Source of the DNA: M55B129 sp964506505
GTDB taxonomy: Bacteria; Bacillota; Dethiobacteria; DTU022
Direction of reading: 5' to 3'
Length of the DNA: 7,514 nt
Assembly: GCA_964506505.1 (NCBI GenBank)
Contig: CAZDKY010000048.1
Coordinates: forward strand, 1 to 7,514
The notes below the pieces were generated by a model. The model was given only the letters and a program-made list of their open reading frames with translations. It did no database searches and was not told where the DNA came from. This document shows positions 1-5,658 of the stretch, in pieces (the stretch's first letter is position 1; each line of letters opens with the position of its first letter). The position numbers and the translations under genes are program-made.

Positions 1-347
1 ACAATCATAAAATAAGCCAGCGGCAAAGTCGTCCCCGCAAAGAGAGCCGGTGCAAGCATTTTTTTTAAACGGGGTTCAATTTTACCTTTCAGACGGCCAT
101 AGACAGTCATCAGGGCAAAAAATTGCATGGCGAACAGAACAAGCAAAGAAACGAGAATATGCTGCTGTCTGAAAACCAGCTCGAGAAAATAGCCGGCCAG
201 AACAAGCTGAACGGTCATCCGGACAGCAGCCACCCAGAATTCTTTTCTCCGACCCAGTTTAAGGAAATAAGACATCATTAAAACGAGAACAAGAAAAAGA
301 TAAGAAGCAGCAAGCCGCCATATTTCAATTGACTGCAGTTCGCTCAC
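1..347 (-). CDS. fetB: FetB/YbbM-type (UPF0014) ABC transporter permease, 3' end cut by the window edge
   Basis: This is the membrane subunit of a small ABC transporter; E. coli FetB works with FetA to export iron across the inner membrane. The visible 115 residues start at a GTG with an ideal SD (GGAGGT at 355-360, 7 nt away). They hold hydrophobic helices at about residues 11-29, 38-59, 63-82 and from 98 on. The conserved family pattern R-x3-Q-L-x3-G is present at R43, Q47, L48 and G52, followed by the basic loop YGRLKGKIEPRLKK (83-96). The start lies inside the upstream ATPase gene, a 23-nt overlap, so the two are probably translationally coupled. Roughly half of a usual ~260-residue protein is visible. 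The family call rests on the N-terminal pattern and on the adjacent ATPase; the iron substrate is inferred from E. coli and may differ here. Confidence 0.8.
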   Translation of the reverse strand, partial: MSELQSIEIWRLAASYLFLVLVLMMSYFLKLGRRKEFWVAAVRMTVQLVLAGYFLELVFRQQHILVSLLVLFAMQFFALMTVYGRLKGKIEPRLKKMLAPALFAGTTLPLAYFMI

Positions 348-1002
348 CGGTAGCACCTCCCTGCTTCAGTTCCGCTATTCGCCCATTCTCAAGGATCATT
401 TTTCCGTCGGCATAATTGCCTGCCAGCGAGGCAGCATGGGAAACCATGATCACGCTCCGACCATTTTCCTGCACCCAGCGGCGTAGATGGTTAAAAACGG
501 TCCGGATGTTTTCTTCGTCGAGAGCTGCTGTCGGTTCATCGAGCAAAAGAGTTTCCGGTTCCAGCAGCTGGGCGCGGGCCAGAGCCAGCCGCTGCTTTTC
601 CCCTCCGGAAAGCTTATCAGTCTGCCGATAAAGAAAACCGTCCAGCCCAAACTGCGCAAGCATCTGTTCTATCTTTTCTTGCGAAACAACTTCTTTCCGG
701 TTAAAATTAAATACCAGCAGGATATTGTCATAAATAGTGCCGGGGAATATATAAGGCGACTGGGAAACCATTATCGCTTTCCTTCGCAACTCGATCGGAT
801 CAATGGCGAGAATATCCTGGCCTTGATAAAATATTTTTCCCTGCTCACAGGTAATCAGATTGTTTAAAAGTTTAAGAAAGGTGGTTTTTCCGCTGCCGCT
901 GGGACCGGAAATCCAGAAAATGGTACCTGCCGGTATATTTAAAAAAGGTATGGACAAAACCCGGCGATATCGAACATCTCGAAGACGATAAACATCTTCC
1001 AT
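325..1002 (-). CDS. fetA: FetA/YbbL-type ABC transporter ATP-binding protein
   Basis: This 225-residue cytoplasmic ATPase would power the neighbouring FetB-like permease. All nucleotide-binding motifs are intact: Walker A GPSGSGKT (33-40), Q-loop Gln81 in VSQSPYIFPG, signature LSGGEKQR (131-138), Walker B LLLDEP with catalytic Glu156, D-loop ALD (160-162) and H-loop His189. The length fits a single-domain ATPase of the FetA/YbbL type. The ATG at 1002 has a strong SD, GGGGAGGT at 1009-1016, 6 nt upstream. Its last codons contain the SD and start of the permease gene, typical of a coupled two-gene operon. Upstream, only 41 bp separate it from a divergent gene, so its promoter must lie in that gap or inside the divergent gene. 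ABC ATPase identity is certain; the FetA assignment depends on the FetB-like partner. Confidence 0.88.
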   Translation of the reverse strand: MEDVYRLRDVRYRRVLSIPFLNIPAGTIFWISGPSGSGKTTFLKLLNNLITCEQGKIFYQGQDILAIDPIELRRKAIMVSQSPYIFPGTIYDNILLVFNFNRKEVVSQEKIEQMLAQFGLDGFLYRQTDKLSGGEKQRLALARAQLLEPETLLLDEPTAALDEENIRTVFNHLRRWVQENGRSVIMVSHAASLAGNYADGKMILENGRIAELKQGGATGERTAVN

Positions 1003-1043
1003 AAGCTTACCTCCCCGACACTGAAGAAGAAGGTGAAACAGCT
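1003..1043. promoter_or_regulatory. Divergent intergenic region between the fetAB-like and GATE-protein operons
   Basis: This 41-bp gap holds the SDs of both divergent genes: leftward GGGGAGGT at 1009-1016, rightward GAAGGTG at about 1028-1034. It is too short for two full independent promoters, so at least one promoter probably overlaps coding sequence of the opposite gene. I see no convincing -35/-10 pair or Fur-box-like palindrome in it. Confidence 0.4.
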
Positions 1044-1484
1044 GTGTATTCTATTGTTGAACCGTTTAAAACAGGAATAATGAAAAGCTTCCGACTGCTC
1101 TGGCTGTTGATAAAAATTGTTGTCCCCATATCCTGTCTCATGGCGGTCCTAGATTATTACGGTATCGTCGGAACGGTTGCCGGGTTTTTTACTCCGGCGA
1201 TGGCTCTTTTCGGACTGCCCGGAGAGGCAACCATTGTCCTGCTGCTCAGTTTTTTTGTTAATGTATATGCCGCCCTGGGCGTATTAACAACCCTGGCCCT
1301 TACTTCACAGCAGGTTACTGTTCTGGCAGTAATGATCGGTATCTGTCACGAGCTGCCAATGGAAACTGTGGTATGCAGCTATACAGGTCTGCCCATTCCC
1401 GTTTCCGCCGCTCTGCGCCTCTTTACCGCCCTCGGAGCCGGATTCCTCCTGAATATGATTTATATCCTGGTTGGAGGAGGCTAA
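1044..1484 (+). CDS. GATE-domain (nucleoside-recognition) membrane protein, first of a pair
   Basis: This 146-residue integral membrane protein has about four helices (near 17-37, 62-84, 91-112 and 121-143). It resembles the short GATE / 'nucleoside recognition' proteins, the fold also found in the FeoB membrane part and in SpmA/SpmB. Landmarks are LPGEA at 58-62, starting the second helix, and ICHELPMETVV at 100-110, with His102, Glu103 and Glu107 inside or at the edge of the third helix, where a transported ion or solute could bind (inference). The start is GTG at 1044 with AAGGTG as SD. It ends in GGAGGAGGC, which doubles as the SD of the next gene, 4 bp downstream. The substrate is not shown by the sequence; the FetAB-like neighbours suggest metal or small-solute transport. 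The name 'nucleoside recognition' is historical and should not be read as function. Confidence 0.75.
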   Translation: MYSIVEPFKTGIMKSFRLLWLLIKIVVPISCLMAVLDYYGIVGTVAGFFTPAMALFGLPGEATIVLLLSFFVNVYAALGVLTTLALTSQQVTVLAVMIGICHELPMETVVCSYTGLPIPVSAALRLFTALGAGFLLNMIYILVGGG

Positions 1485-1488
1485 ATAA

Positions 1489-1944
1489 ATGGAGGTAATA
1501 AATCTGATCTTTCAGACTGCTGCTGAAAGCCTGCTGAGTATAGGGCGAATTGCTCTTTATCTGATTCCGATTTTAATTCTCATTGAACTGGCTCGCTATT
1601 TCCAGATCATCGAGAAAATAACCGGCAGGATAAAAGGAGCCCTAAATTTTCTAACTCTGCCCCAGGAAGCGGCTTTCCCCCTGCTGGGCGGCATGTTTTT
1701 CGGGATTGTTCTCGGATCCGCCCTGATTATTGACTATGCCCGGGAAGGCTACCTGAAAAAACGCGATTTGATGCTCATCGGCATTTACCTCAGCATTTCC
1801 CATTCGGTAATCGAAGATACTTTTATTTTTGCCGTTTTCGGCGCCAACCCGGTGGTGCTTCTGGGCATGCGGACCATTCTGGCCATCCTCATTACCAGGG
1901 GAGCGGCATCTCTTTTGGACTGCCTGGCAGCAAGGAAAGTTTAA
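1489..1944 (+). CDS. GATE-domain (nucleoside-recognition) membrane protein, second of a pair
   Basis: This 151-residue membrane protein also has about four helices (near 18-38, 62-82, 95-117 and 121-143). It matches the preceding protein in layout: LPQEA at 57-61 corresponds to LPGEA there, and ISHSVIEDTF at 103-112 corresponds to ICHELPMETV, keeping His105 and Thr111 and an acidic residue before the Thr (Asp110). The two are therefore probably paralogous and form a heteromeric unit (inference). The ATG at 1489 follows the upstream stop by 4 bp and uses GGAGGAGG at 1473-1480, embedded in the upstream gene's last codons, 8 nt away. The stop codon TAA (1942-1944) overlaps the stop of the convergent amidase gene. 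Family membership is well supported; what it moves across the membrane is unknown. Confidence 0.75.
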   Translation: MEVINLIFQTAAESLLSIGRIALYLIPILILIELARYFQIIEKITGRIKGALNFLTLPQEAAFPLLGGMFFGIVLGSALIIDYAREGYLKKRDLMLIGIYLSISHSVIEDTFIFAVFGANPVVLLGMRTILAILITRGAASLLDCLAARKV

Positions 1945-1949
1945 ACTTT
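1936..1949. other. Perfect 14-bp palindrome over two overlapping stop codons
   Basis: AAAGTTTAAACTTT is its own reverse complement and spans the point where the rightward GATE gene and the leftward amidase gene end. The central TTAA (1941-1944) contributes a TAA stop to each strand. It is AT-rich and has no loop or T-run beyond the arms, so it is a poor intrinsic terminator. One such 14-mer is not unlikely by chance in 7.5 kb. Confidence 0.6.
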
Positions 1950-3254
1950 GTAAGCCTGAAATTCTTCAAAGATCGCTTCCACCTCAATCGACCAGTTGAG
2001 GAGCAGCTCATCTCCCATAAAGGGAGCTATCAACTGCAGACCCAGCGGCAATCCATTGGCTGCTTTTCCGGCCGGTATTGATATCGATGGAAAACCACTG
2101 TTGGTCCAGGGCATGTTCATAGCCGGATTGCCGGTCGTCGAGAGACCTTCCGGGGCCGGGCCGGGAGCAGCGGGTGTGATCCAGAGATCAATTTTTTCTT
2201 CCCTCATCACTGTTTCCAGTTCCTCGCGCAGTTCTTTTTGTCGTTTTCTTGCTTCAGCCAGATCCCGTGATGAAACATTTCGCCCTTCTTCAATTAATTG
2301 GGCTGTCCTGGACCTGTAGAGATGGGCAAAACGTCCGTAAAGATCGGCATGTTCGAGGGCCATTTCCGCAGAAATCAGGACATGGTGCCAGTCGGCAATT
2401 TCTTCTATGTTATTCAACACATTAATTTCTTTTATTAAATAACCCTCTGCCCGCAATTTTTCCAGCTGATTGGTGAATACCTCAAGAGCTTCGGGTGAAG
2501 CCTGTTCCAGGTAAGCCCCCCTGGGAATACCGAGGGTAGGCTTGTAAGAAACGCTAATCTCTTTCCAACTGTTACAAAGAATCTCCGCCGCCAGGATCAT
2601 CCCCTCTACATCCTGGGTAAAACAGCCGACATGATCGGCCGAACGGGAAAAATAAAGCAAACCGGAGGATGGTATACGGTTGTAGCTCGGTTTAAAACCG
2701 ACCACCCCGCAGAAAGCAGCCGGTCGGTTAACCGATCCGATTGTCTGCGTTCCCAGAGTCAGTGGACTGAAGCCGGCTGCCACTGCAGCAGCAGACCCAC
2801 TGCTTGACCCACCGGGTGTATGGTTTAAATTATGCGGATTGTGGGTCGGTCCCGGTTCAAAATAGGCGAACTCTGTAGTCACTGTTTTCCCAAGAACCAG
2901 TGCCCCGGCCCGACGCAAAATCCTCACGCATTCCGCTTCCGGGCCGGCTAAAACTTCCGGGTCAAGATTTGAATTAGCCCGGGTGGGGAAACCGTCCACC
3001 CGGTAAATATCTTTTACTCCTATTAACACACCGAAAAGAGGAGGCCTTTTTGCCGGCTCGGGGTACGCTTCCCGTAGAGATTCCGCTTCCCTAATCAACC
3101 TCTCGCGGCGCTTTTCTTCAGGCAAAAAAGACTGTATTTCCGGATCAACCCGATCAATAAGATCACAGGTTTCATCAATGTACTCAAGGACATCGCGCTT
3201 TCCGCCGGTTAGTTCCCGGGCCAGCGGAGCCAGAGGTAACGAATGAAGATACAA
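1941..3254 (-). CDS. Amidase-signature family hydrolase
   Basis: This 437-residue cytoplasmic enzyme of the amidase signature family hydrolyses a carboxamide C-N bond; the substrate is not predictable. The Ser-cisSer-Lys triad is complete. Lys81 lies in GVLIGVKDIYRVDGFPT, cis-Ser150 opens the Gly/Ser-rich loop PGGSSSGSAAAVAAG (147-161), and nucleophile Ser174 lies in GTQTIGSVNRPAAFCG (168-183). Spacing from Ser150 to Ser174 is the usual 24 residues. It is shorter than GatA (about 485) and lacks gatB/gatC neighbours. Its nucleophile motif reads T-I-G-S-V-N rather than T-G-G-S-I-R, so it is probably a stand-alone amidase, not the tRNA amidotransferase. The start is TTG at 3254, chosen because AAGGAGG lies at 3263-3269, 8 nt upstream. 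No signal peptide is visible. Its transcript may come through the spacer from galU. Confidence 0.88.
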   Translation of the reverse strand: MYLHSLPLAPLARELTGGKRDVLEYIDETCDLIDRVDPEIQSFLPEEKRRERLIREAESLREAYPEPAKRPPLFGVLIGVKDIYRVDGFPTRANSNLDPEVLAGPEAECVRILRRAGALVLGKTVTTEFAYFEPGPTHNPHNLNHTPGGSSSGSAAAVAAGFSPLTLGTQTIGSVNRPAAFCGVVGFKPSYNRIPSSGLLYFSRSADHVGCFTQDVEGMILAAEILCNSWKEISVSYKPTLGIPRGAYLEQASPEALEVFTNQLEKLRAEGYLIKEINVLNNIEEIADWHHVLISAEMALEHADLYGRFAHLYRSRTAQLIEEGRNVSSRDLAEARKRQKELREELETVMREEKIDLWITPAAPGPAPEGLSTTGNPAMNMPWTNSGFPSISIPAGKAANGLPLGLQLIAPFMGDELLLNWSIEVEAIFEEFQAYKV

Positions 3255-3262
3255 AGGGGATC

Positions 3263-3269
3263 CCTCCTT
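3263..3269 (-). promoter_or_regulatory. Shine-Dalgarno for the amidase TTG start
   Basis: AAGGAGG lies 8 nt upstream of TTG at 3254. No other start codon in that frame is as well placed, so the SD decides the rare TTG start. Confidence 0.75.
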
Positions 3270-3277
3270 ATTATGAA

Positions 3278-3295
3278 AAATATCATTAGATATCT
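3278..3295 (-). terminator. Weak AT-rich stem-loop with T-run upstream of the amidase gene
   Basis: Read leftward, AGATATC-TAAT-GATATTT can form a 7-bp stem with one G-U pair and a 4-nt loop, and two more T follow at 3276-3277. It lies between galU and the amidase, just before the amidase SD. The stem is AT-rich, so it would terminate poorly; it could be a weak galU terminator or chance. Confidence 0.22.
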
Positions 3296-3431
3296 CCGCT
3301 CTTCATAGAAGTACGGAGCAATACAGACTAATTTATATGGCCGATGATATCCAGAAACTTATCCGGTCATGTCTCACTGGATTAATGCCCTTACATTCCT
3401 TCGTTCTGTCTTCGGATAAAAGCGGAGACAT
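3290..3431. repeat. MITE-like 142-bp element with imperfect terminal inverted repeats
   Basis: The left end (3290-3314) and the reverse complement of the right end (3408-3431) both begin AT-R-TCTCCGCT and continue with T-T-[C]-A-T-n-GAAG-n-AC, about 20 of 25 positions alike by eye. Inside, TTATCCG (3359-3365) and CGGATAA (3413-3419) make a further inverted pair. The interior has no convincing gene; its longest leftward reading frame, 3333-3431, codes only 32 residues and has no SD. No clear target-site duplication was seen. Size, inverted ends and intergenic position fit a non-autonomous miniature element or a dispersed intergenic repeat, but a second genomic copy would be needed to prove that. 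Confidence 0.45.
3370..3387 (+). repeat. Imperfect direct repeat, copy 1
   Basis: TGTCTCACTGGATTAATG matches the sequence at 3449-3466 at 16 of 18 positions. This copy lies inside the MITE-like element and the other lies outside it, between the element and galU. Confidence 0.5.
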
Positions 3432-3488
3432 ATTTTAAGCTTTGATGCTGTCTCAGTGGACTAATGGAGGAATTCTCCTATCTCCGCT
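3421..3488 (-). terminator. Possible galU terminator formed by an 8-bp inverted repeat
   Basis: Read leftward, AGCGGAGA at the very end of galU (3481-3488) pairs perfectly with TCTCCGCT at 3421-3428, followed by TTTTATCC. An 8-bp GC-containing stem plus T-run resembles a terminator, but the loop is 52 nt. An alternative inner stem, GAGACA/TGTCTC, overlaps the right arm and competes with it. Treat as a weak call. Confidence 0.25.
3449..3466 (+). repeat. Imperfect direct repeat, copy 2
   Basis: TGTCTCAGTGGACTAATG repeats the 3370-3387 sequence with two mismatches, 79 bp away in the same orientation. It may be a remnant of a second, truncated copy of the neighbouring element. Confidence 0.5.
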
Positions 3489-4347
3489 GCAGGCTTGATA
3501 GAAATTTCTTCAAAGCGGGAGCCAGCTCTTCCCGTCGCAGGGCATATTCAAGGGTCGCTTCTAAAAAACCGAGCCGGTCGCCTACATCGTAACGCCTGCC
3601 GGTAAAACTATAAGCCCAGACCGGATGCCGGGCAGCGAGGGTATTTAGTCCGTCAGTCAGCTGGATCTCACCTCCCCTGCCGGGAGCGGTTTGCTCAAGG
3701 ATAGAGAATATGGCCGGGTCAATAATGTATCGGCCGAGGACAGCCAGGTCGGAAGCGGCTTCCTCACGGGATGGTTTTTCAGTAAGCTGTTTGACCCGGA
3801 CTACAGGAGAATCAGGATCATCCGTATCAACAATCCCATACTTGTGGACATTTTCCCAACCCACCCTCTGGGTGCCGAGTACTGTCTGCCCCTTTTCAGC
3901 ATAAACATCAATCAGCTGTTTGATACAGGGGACGGAAGCATGGACAACATCATCACCCAGAAGAACGGCAAAAGGTTCACTGCCGATAAAACTGCGGGCG
4001 CAGAGAACAGCGTGACCCAGGCCGAGGGGCTCTTTCTGACGCATATAGAAGATATTGGCCAGCTCGCTTATTTTAAGTATTTCCTCCAGATCTTCTTCTT
4101 TTCCTTTTGTCCGGAGCAAATCTTCCAGCTCCGGGTTTCTGTCAAAGTGATCTTCAATAGCCTGTTTATTACGCCCTGTTATGATCAATATCTCCTCTAT
4201 CCCCGCTTCAGCCGCTTCTTCCACTACTAACTGGATGGTCGGCCTGTCAACGATGGGCAGCATCTCCTTGGGCTGGGCTTTGGTGGCCGGAAGAAACCTG
4301 GTTCCCATTCCGGCTGCCGGAATTACCGCTTTCTTTATTACTGAGAT
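3478..4347 (-). CDS. galU: UTP-glucose-1-phosphate uridylyltransferase (GalU), apparent ATC start
   Basis: GalU makes UDP-glucose from UTP and glucose 1-phosphate in the cytoplasm, feeding cell-wall, capsule and glycolipid synthesis. With the start proposed here it has 289 residues, normal for bacterial GalU. Visible motifs are the nucleotide-binding loop AVIPAAGMGTRFLPATKAQP (7-26), EMLPIVDRPTIQ (28-39), QKEPLGLGHA (104-113), the metal/sugar-binding LLGDD (129-133), LTEKP (188-192), GGEIQLTDG (225-233) and YDVGDRLG (253-260). The first in-frame ATG (4308) would cut the binding loop in half. Upstream codons in frame back to a TGA at 4354-4356 include no ATG, GTG or TTG. ATC at 4345-4347 gives MSVIKKAVIPAAG, a typical GalU beginning, with GAGGGTGA as SD 6 nt upstream. 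The start is therefore either truly non-canonical or altered by mutation or error. Confidence 0.9.
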   Translation of the reverse strand: MSVIKKAVIPAAGMGTRFLPATKAQPKEMLPIVDRPTIQLVVEEAAEAGIEEILIITGRNKQAIEDHFDRNPELEDLLRTKGKEEDLEEILKISELANIFYMRQKEPLGLGHAVLCARSFIGSEPFAVLLGDDVVHASVPCIKQLIDVYAEKGQTVLGTQRVGWENVHKYGIVDTDDPDSPVVRVKQLTEKPSREEAASDLAVLGRYIIDPAIFSILEQTAPGRGGEIQLTDGLNTLAARHPVWAYSFTGRRYDVGDRLGFLEATLEYALRREELAPALKKFLSSLQRR

Positions 4348-4353
4348 GATCGG

Positions 4354-4361
4354 TCACCCTC
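4354..4361 (-). promoter_or_regulatory. Shine-Dalgarno supporting the galU ATC start
   Basis: GAGGGTGA lies 6 nt before ATC at 4345-4347 and 3 nt before a second ATC at 4348-4350. The spacing favours the inner ATC. It is too close to the out-of-frame GTG at 4355-4357 to serve that codon. Confidence 0.5.
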
Positions 4362-4453
4362 TTTCATTAATTAGGTAAAAATGGGTTTCCCTGTAGGGTT
4401 GCGGTTTTGCTTGTTAGCCATTATTTCTGCAGTTTTTCCAATATTCCTTCCTC

Positions 4454-4484
4454 ATCATGGCAGAGAAAATAATTGCCCTGTCAA
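4454..4484 (-). promoter_or_regulatory. Candidate galU promoter
   Basis: Read leftward, a perfect -35 hexamer TTGACA (4479-4484) is followed after 19 bp by CATGAT (4454-4459) as a weak -10. The spacing is 2 bp longer than ideal and the -10 matches only four of six positions, so this is tentative. It would give a leader of about 100 nt. Confidence 0.25.
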
Positions 4485-4617
4485 CCGTATTAATACCTGC
4501 AAATTATTAAGACCCTGAATTTAAAACATCCACTAACAAATGAGTTTCTTCCTTCCAGGAAAAAGGATCAGTGCATTAAAGAAAGAACTCTGTTAAAAAG
4601 ATCAAGGGGGAGTAATC

Positions 4618-5658
4618 ATGAAAACCATGCATGCAGCGCGCCTGATTGAGATAGGGAAACCACTGGAAATTGCCGAGCTTGGAATCCCGCAGCCTTCAAC
4701 GGGTGAAATACTGGTCAGGGTCAGGGCGGCCGGCATCTGCAGCTCTGACATTCATTACCAGGACGGACGCAGCAAGGTGACCAGGCTACCAATTACCCTG
4801 GGGCACGAAATAGCCGGGGAGGTAGCTGCATGCGGAGAAGGGGTTACTTTATTTAACCCCGGCGACAGGGTATGCCTCTTTTACCTGATTACATGTGGAA
4901 AATGTATGATGTGCTGTACTGGAAGGGATAATTACTGCAAAGAAGCAAAAATGCTGGGGAAAAACATCGAAGGCGGCTTTGCTGAATATCTGGTTGTCCC
5001 CGAACGCAATGCTTTTACTTTCCCTGATTCCATTCCCTTTTCCAGGGCGGCTCTGATGACCGATGCAGTGGCTACTCCTTTTCATGCCCTTAAACGAGCT
5101 CACATCCAAACCGGTGATGATGTTTTGGTGATCGGGATCGGCGGCCTGGGCATCCATGCTGTTCAAATTGCCCGGATTATGGGCGCAGGGAAAGTTATTG
5201 CCATGGATCTCTCCCCGGAAAAGCTATCTTTGGCAAAAAAAGTTGGCGCAACAGCAGTCATTAATCCCCTGGAGGAAAACGTGGAGAAAAGAATTGAAGA
5301 AATTACGGAAGGCCGGGGTGTAGATGTTGCGATCGAATTAATTGGCTTATCCAGAACAATCCGCCAGGCGGTCGACAGCACCGGCTCGGGCGGCCGAACG
5401 GTTGTAGTCGGTATCTGCCCGGAAGAAATGGGCCTTAACCCGTACCATGACCTGCTATTAAAAGAACGAACCATCCTGGGCAGCGCCGATCAGAGCAGGG
5501 CTGACTTGCCAACTATTATAGAACTCGTAGCCCAGGGACGTCTTGATTTAAGCCATTCCGTAAGTCTTGAACTGCCCCTCGCGGAGATAAACCGGGGACT
5601 GGATATACTCAGGAAGAAAGAGGATAATCCGGTCAGAATTGTGGTGACCTTTCCTTAA
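4618..5658 (+). CDS. Zinc-dependent medium-chain alcohol dehydrogenase, probably NAD-linked
   Basis: This 346-residue soluble oxidoreductase of the medium-chain (MDR) superfamily interconverts an alcohol and a carbonyl compound. The N-terminal GroES-like domain carries catalytic-zinc ligands Cys41 (GICSSDIH) and His63 with Glu64 (GHEIAGEV). Asp149 in MTDAVATPFHAL sits where the third ligand is expected. The structural zinc site is complete: Cys93, Cys96, Cys99 and Cys107. The Rossmann domain has GIGGLG (173-178) and Asp197 at the end of the second strand (VIAMD), which favours NAD over NADP. The ATG at 4618 has a strong SD, AAGGGGGAG at 4604-4612, 5 nt away. It is a single-gene unit, divergent from galU and convergent with the methyltransferase, sharing overlapping TAA stops with it. 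The substrate cannot be read from the sequence; sorbitol/threonine-dehydrogenase-like and cyclic-hydroxyacyl-CoA dehydrogenases are all possible relatives. Confidence 0.88.
   Translation: MKTMHAARLIEIGKPLEIAELGIPQPSTGEILVRVRAAGICSSDIHYQDGRSKVTRLPITLGHEIAGEVAACGEGVTLFNPGDRVCLFYLITCGKCMMCCTGRDNYCKEAKMLGKNIEGGFAEYLVVPERNAFTFPDSIPFSRAALMTDAVATPFHALKRAHIQTGDDVLVIGIGGLGIHAVQIARIMGAGKVIAMDLSPEKLSLAKKVGATAVINPLEENVEKRIEEITEGRGVDVAIELIGLSRTIRQAVDSTGSGGRTVVVGICPEEMGLNPYHDLLLKERTILGSADQSRADLPTIIELVAQGRLDLSHSVSLELPLAEINRGLDILRKKEDNPVRIVVTFP

Larger units (their letters stand above)
4351..4617. other. Divergent intergenic region between galU and the dehydrogenase gene
   Basis: This 267-bp AT-rich stretch must hold the promoters of both divergent genes. 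I see one plausible leftward -35 box and the SDs of both genes, but no convincing rightward promoter, riboswitch fold, strong terminator or small gene. The short pair CCCT-AC-AGGG (within about 4389-4400) is too small to interpret. Confidence 0.5.

Noticed and set aside
1936..1949. The AAAGTTTAAACTTT palindrome as a bidirectional terminator
   Set aside because: It has no loop, no GC in the stem core and no following T-run. It is recorded only as a palindrome over the stops.
1941..3254. The amidase as GatA of the tRNA amidotransferase
   Set aside because: It is about 50 residues shorter, has a different nucleophile motif, and lacks gatC and gatB neighbours.
3333..3431. A 32-codon leftward reading frame inside the galU-amidase spacer
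   Set aside because: It starts in the element's inverted end, has no SD, and is no longer than chance frames. The inverted-repeat structure explains the region better.
4338..4367. Leader-peptide-like ATG frame (MKEGDRSSQ) overlapping the galU start
   Set aside because: There is no SD before the ATG, and its stop falls inside the galU N-terminus. The SD-like sequence within it is better placed for galU.
4458..4476. Sigma-54-like promoter, TGGCA followed by TTGC
   Set aside because: The GG and GC elements are 14 bp apart instead of the required 10.
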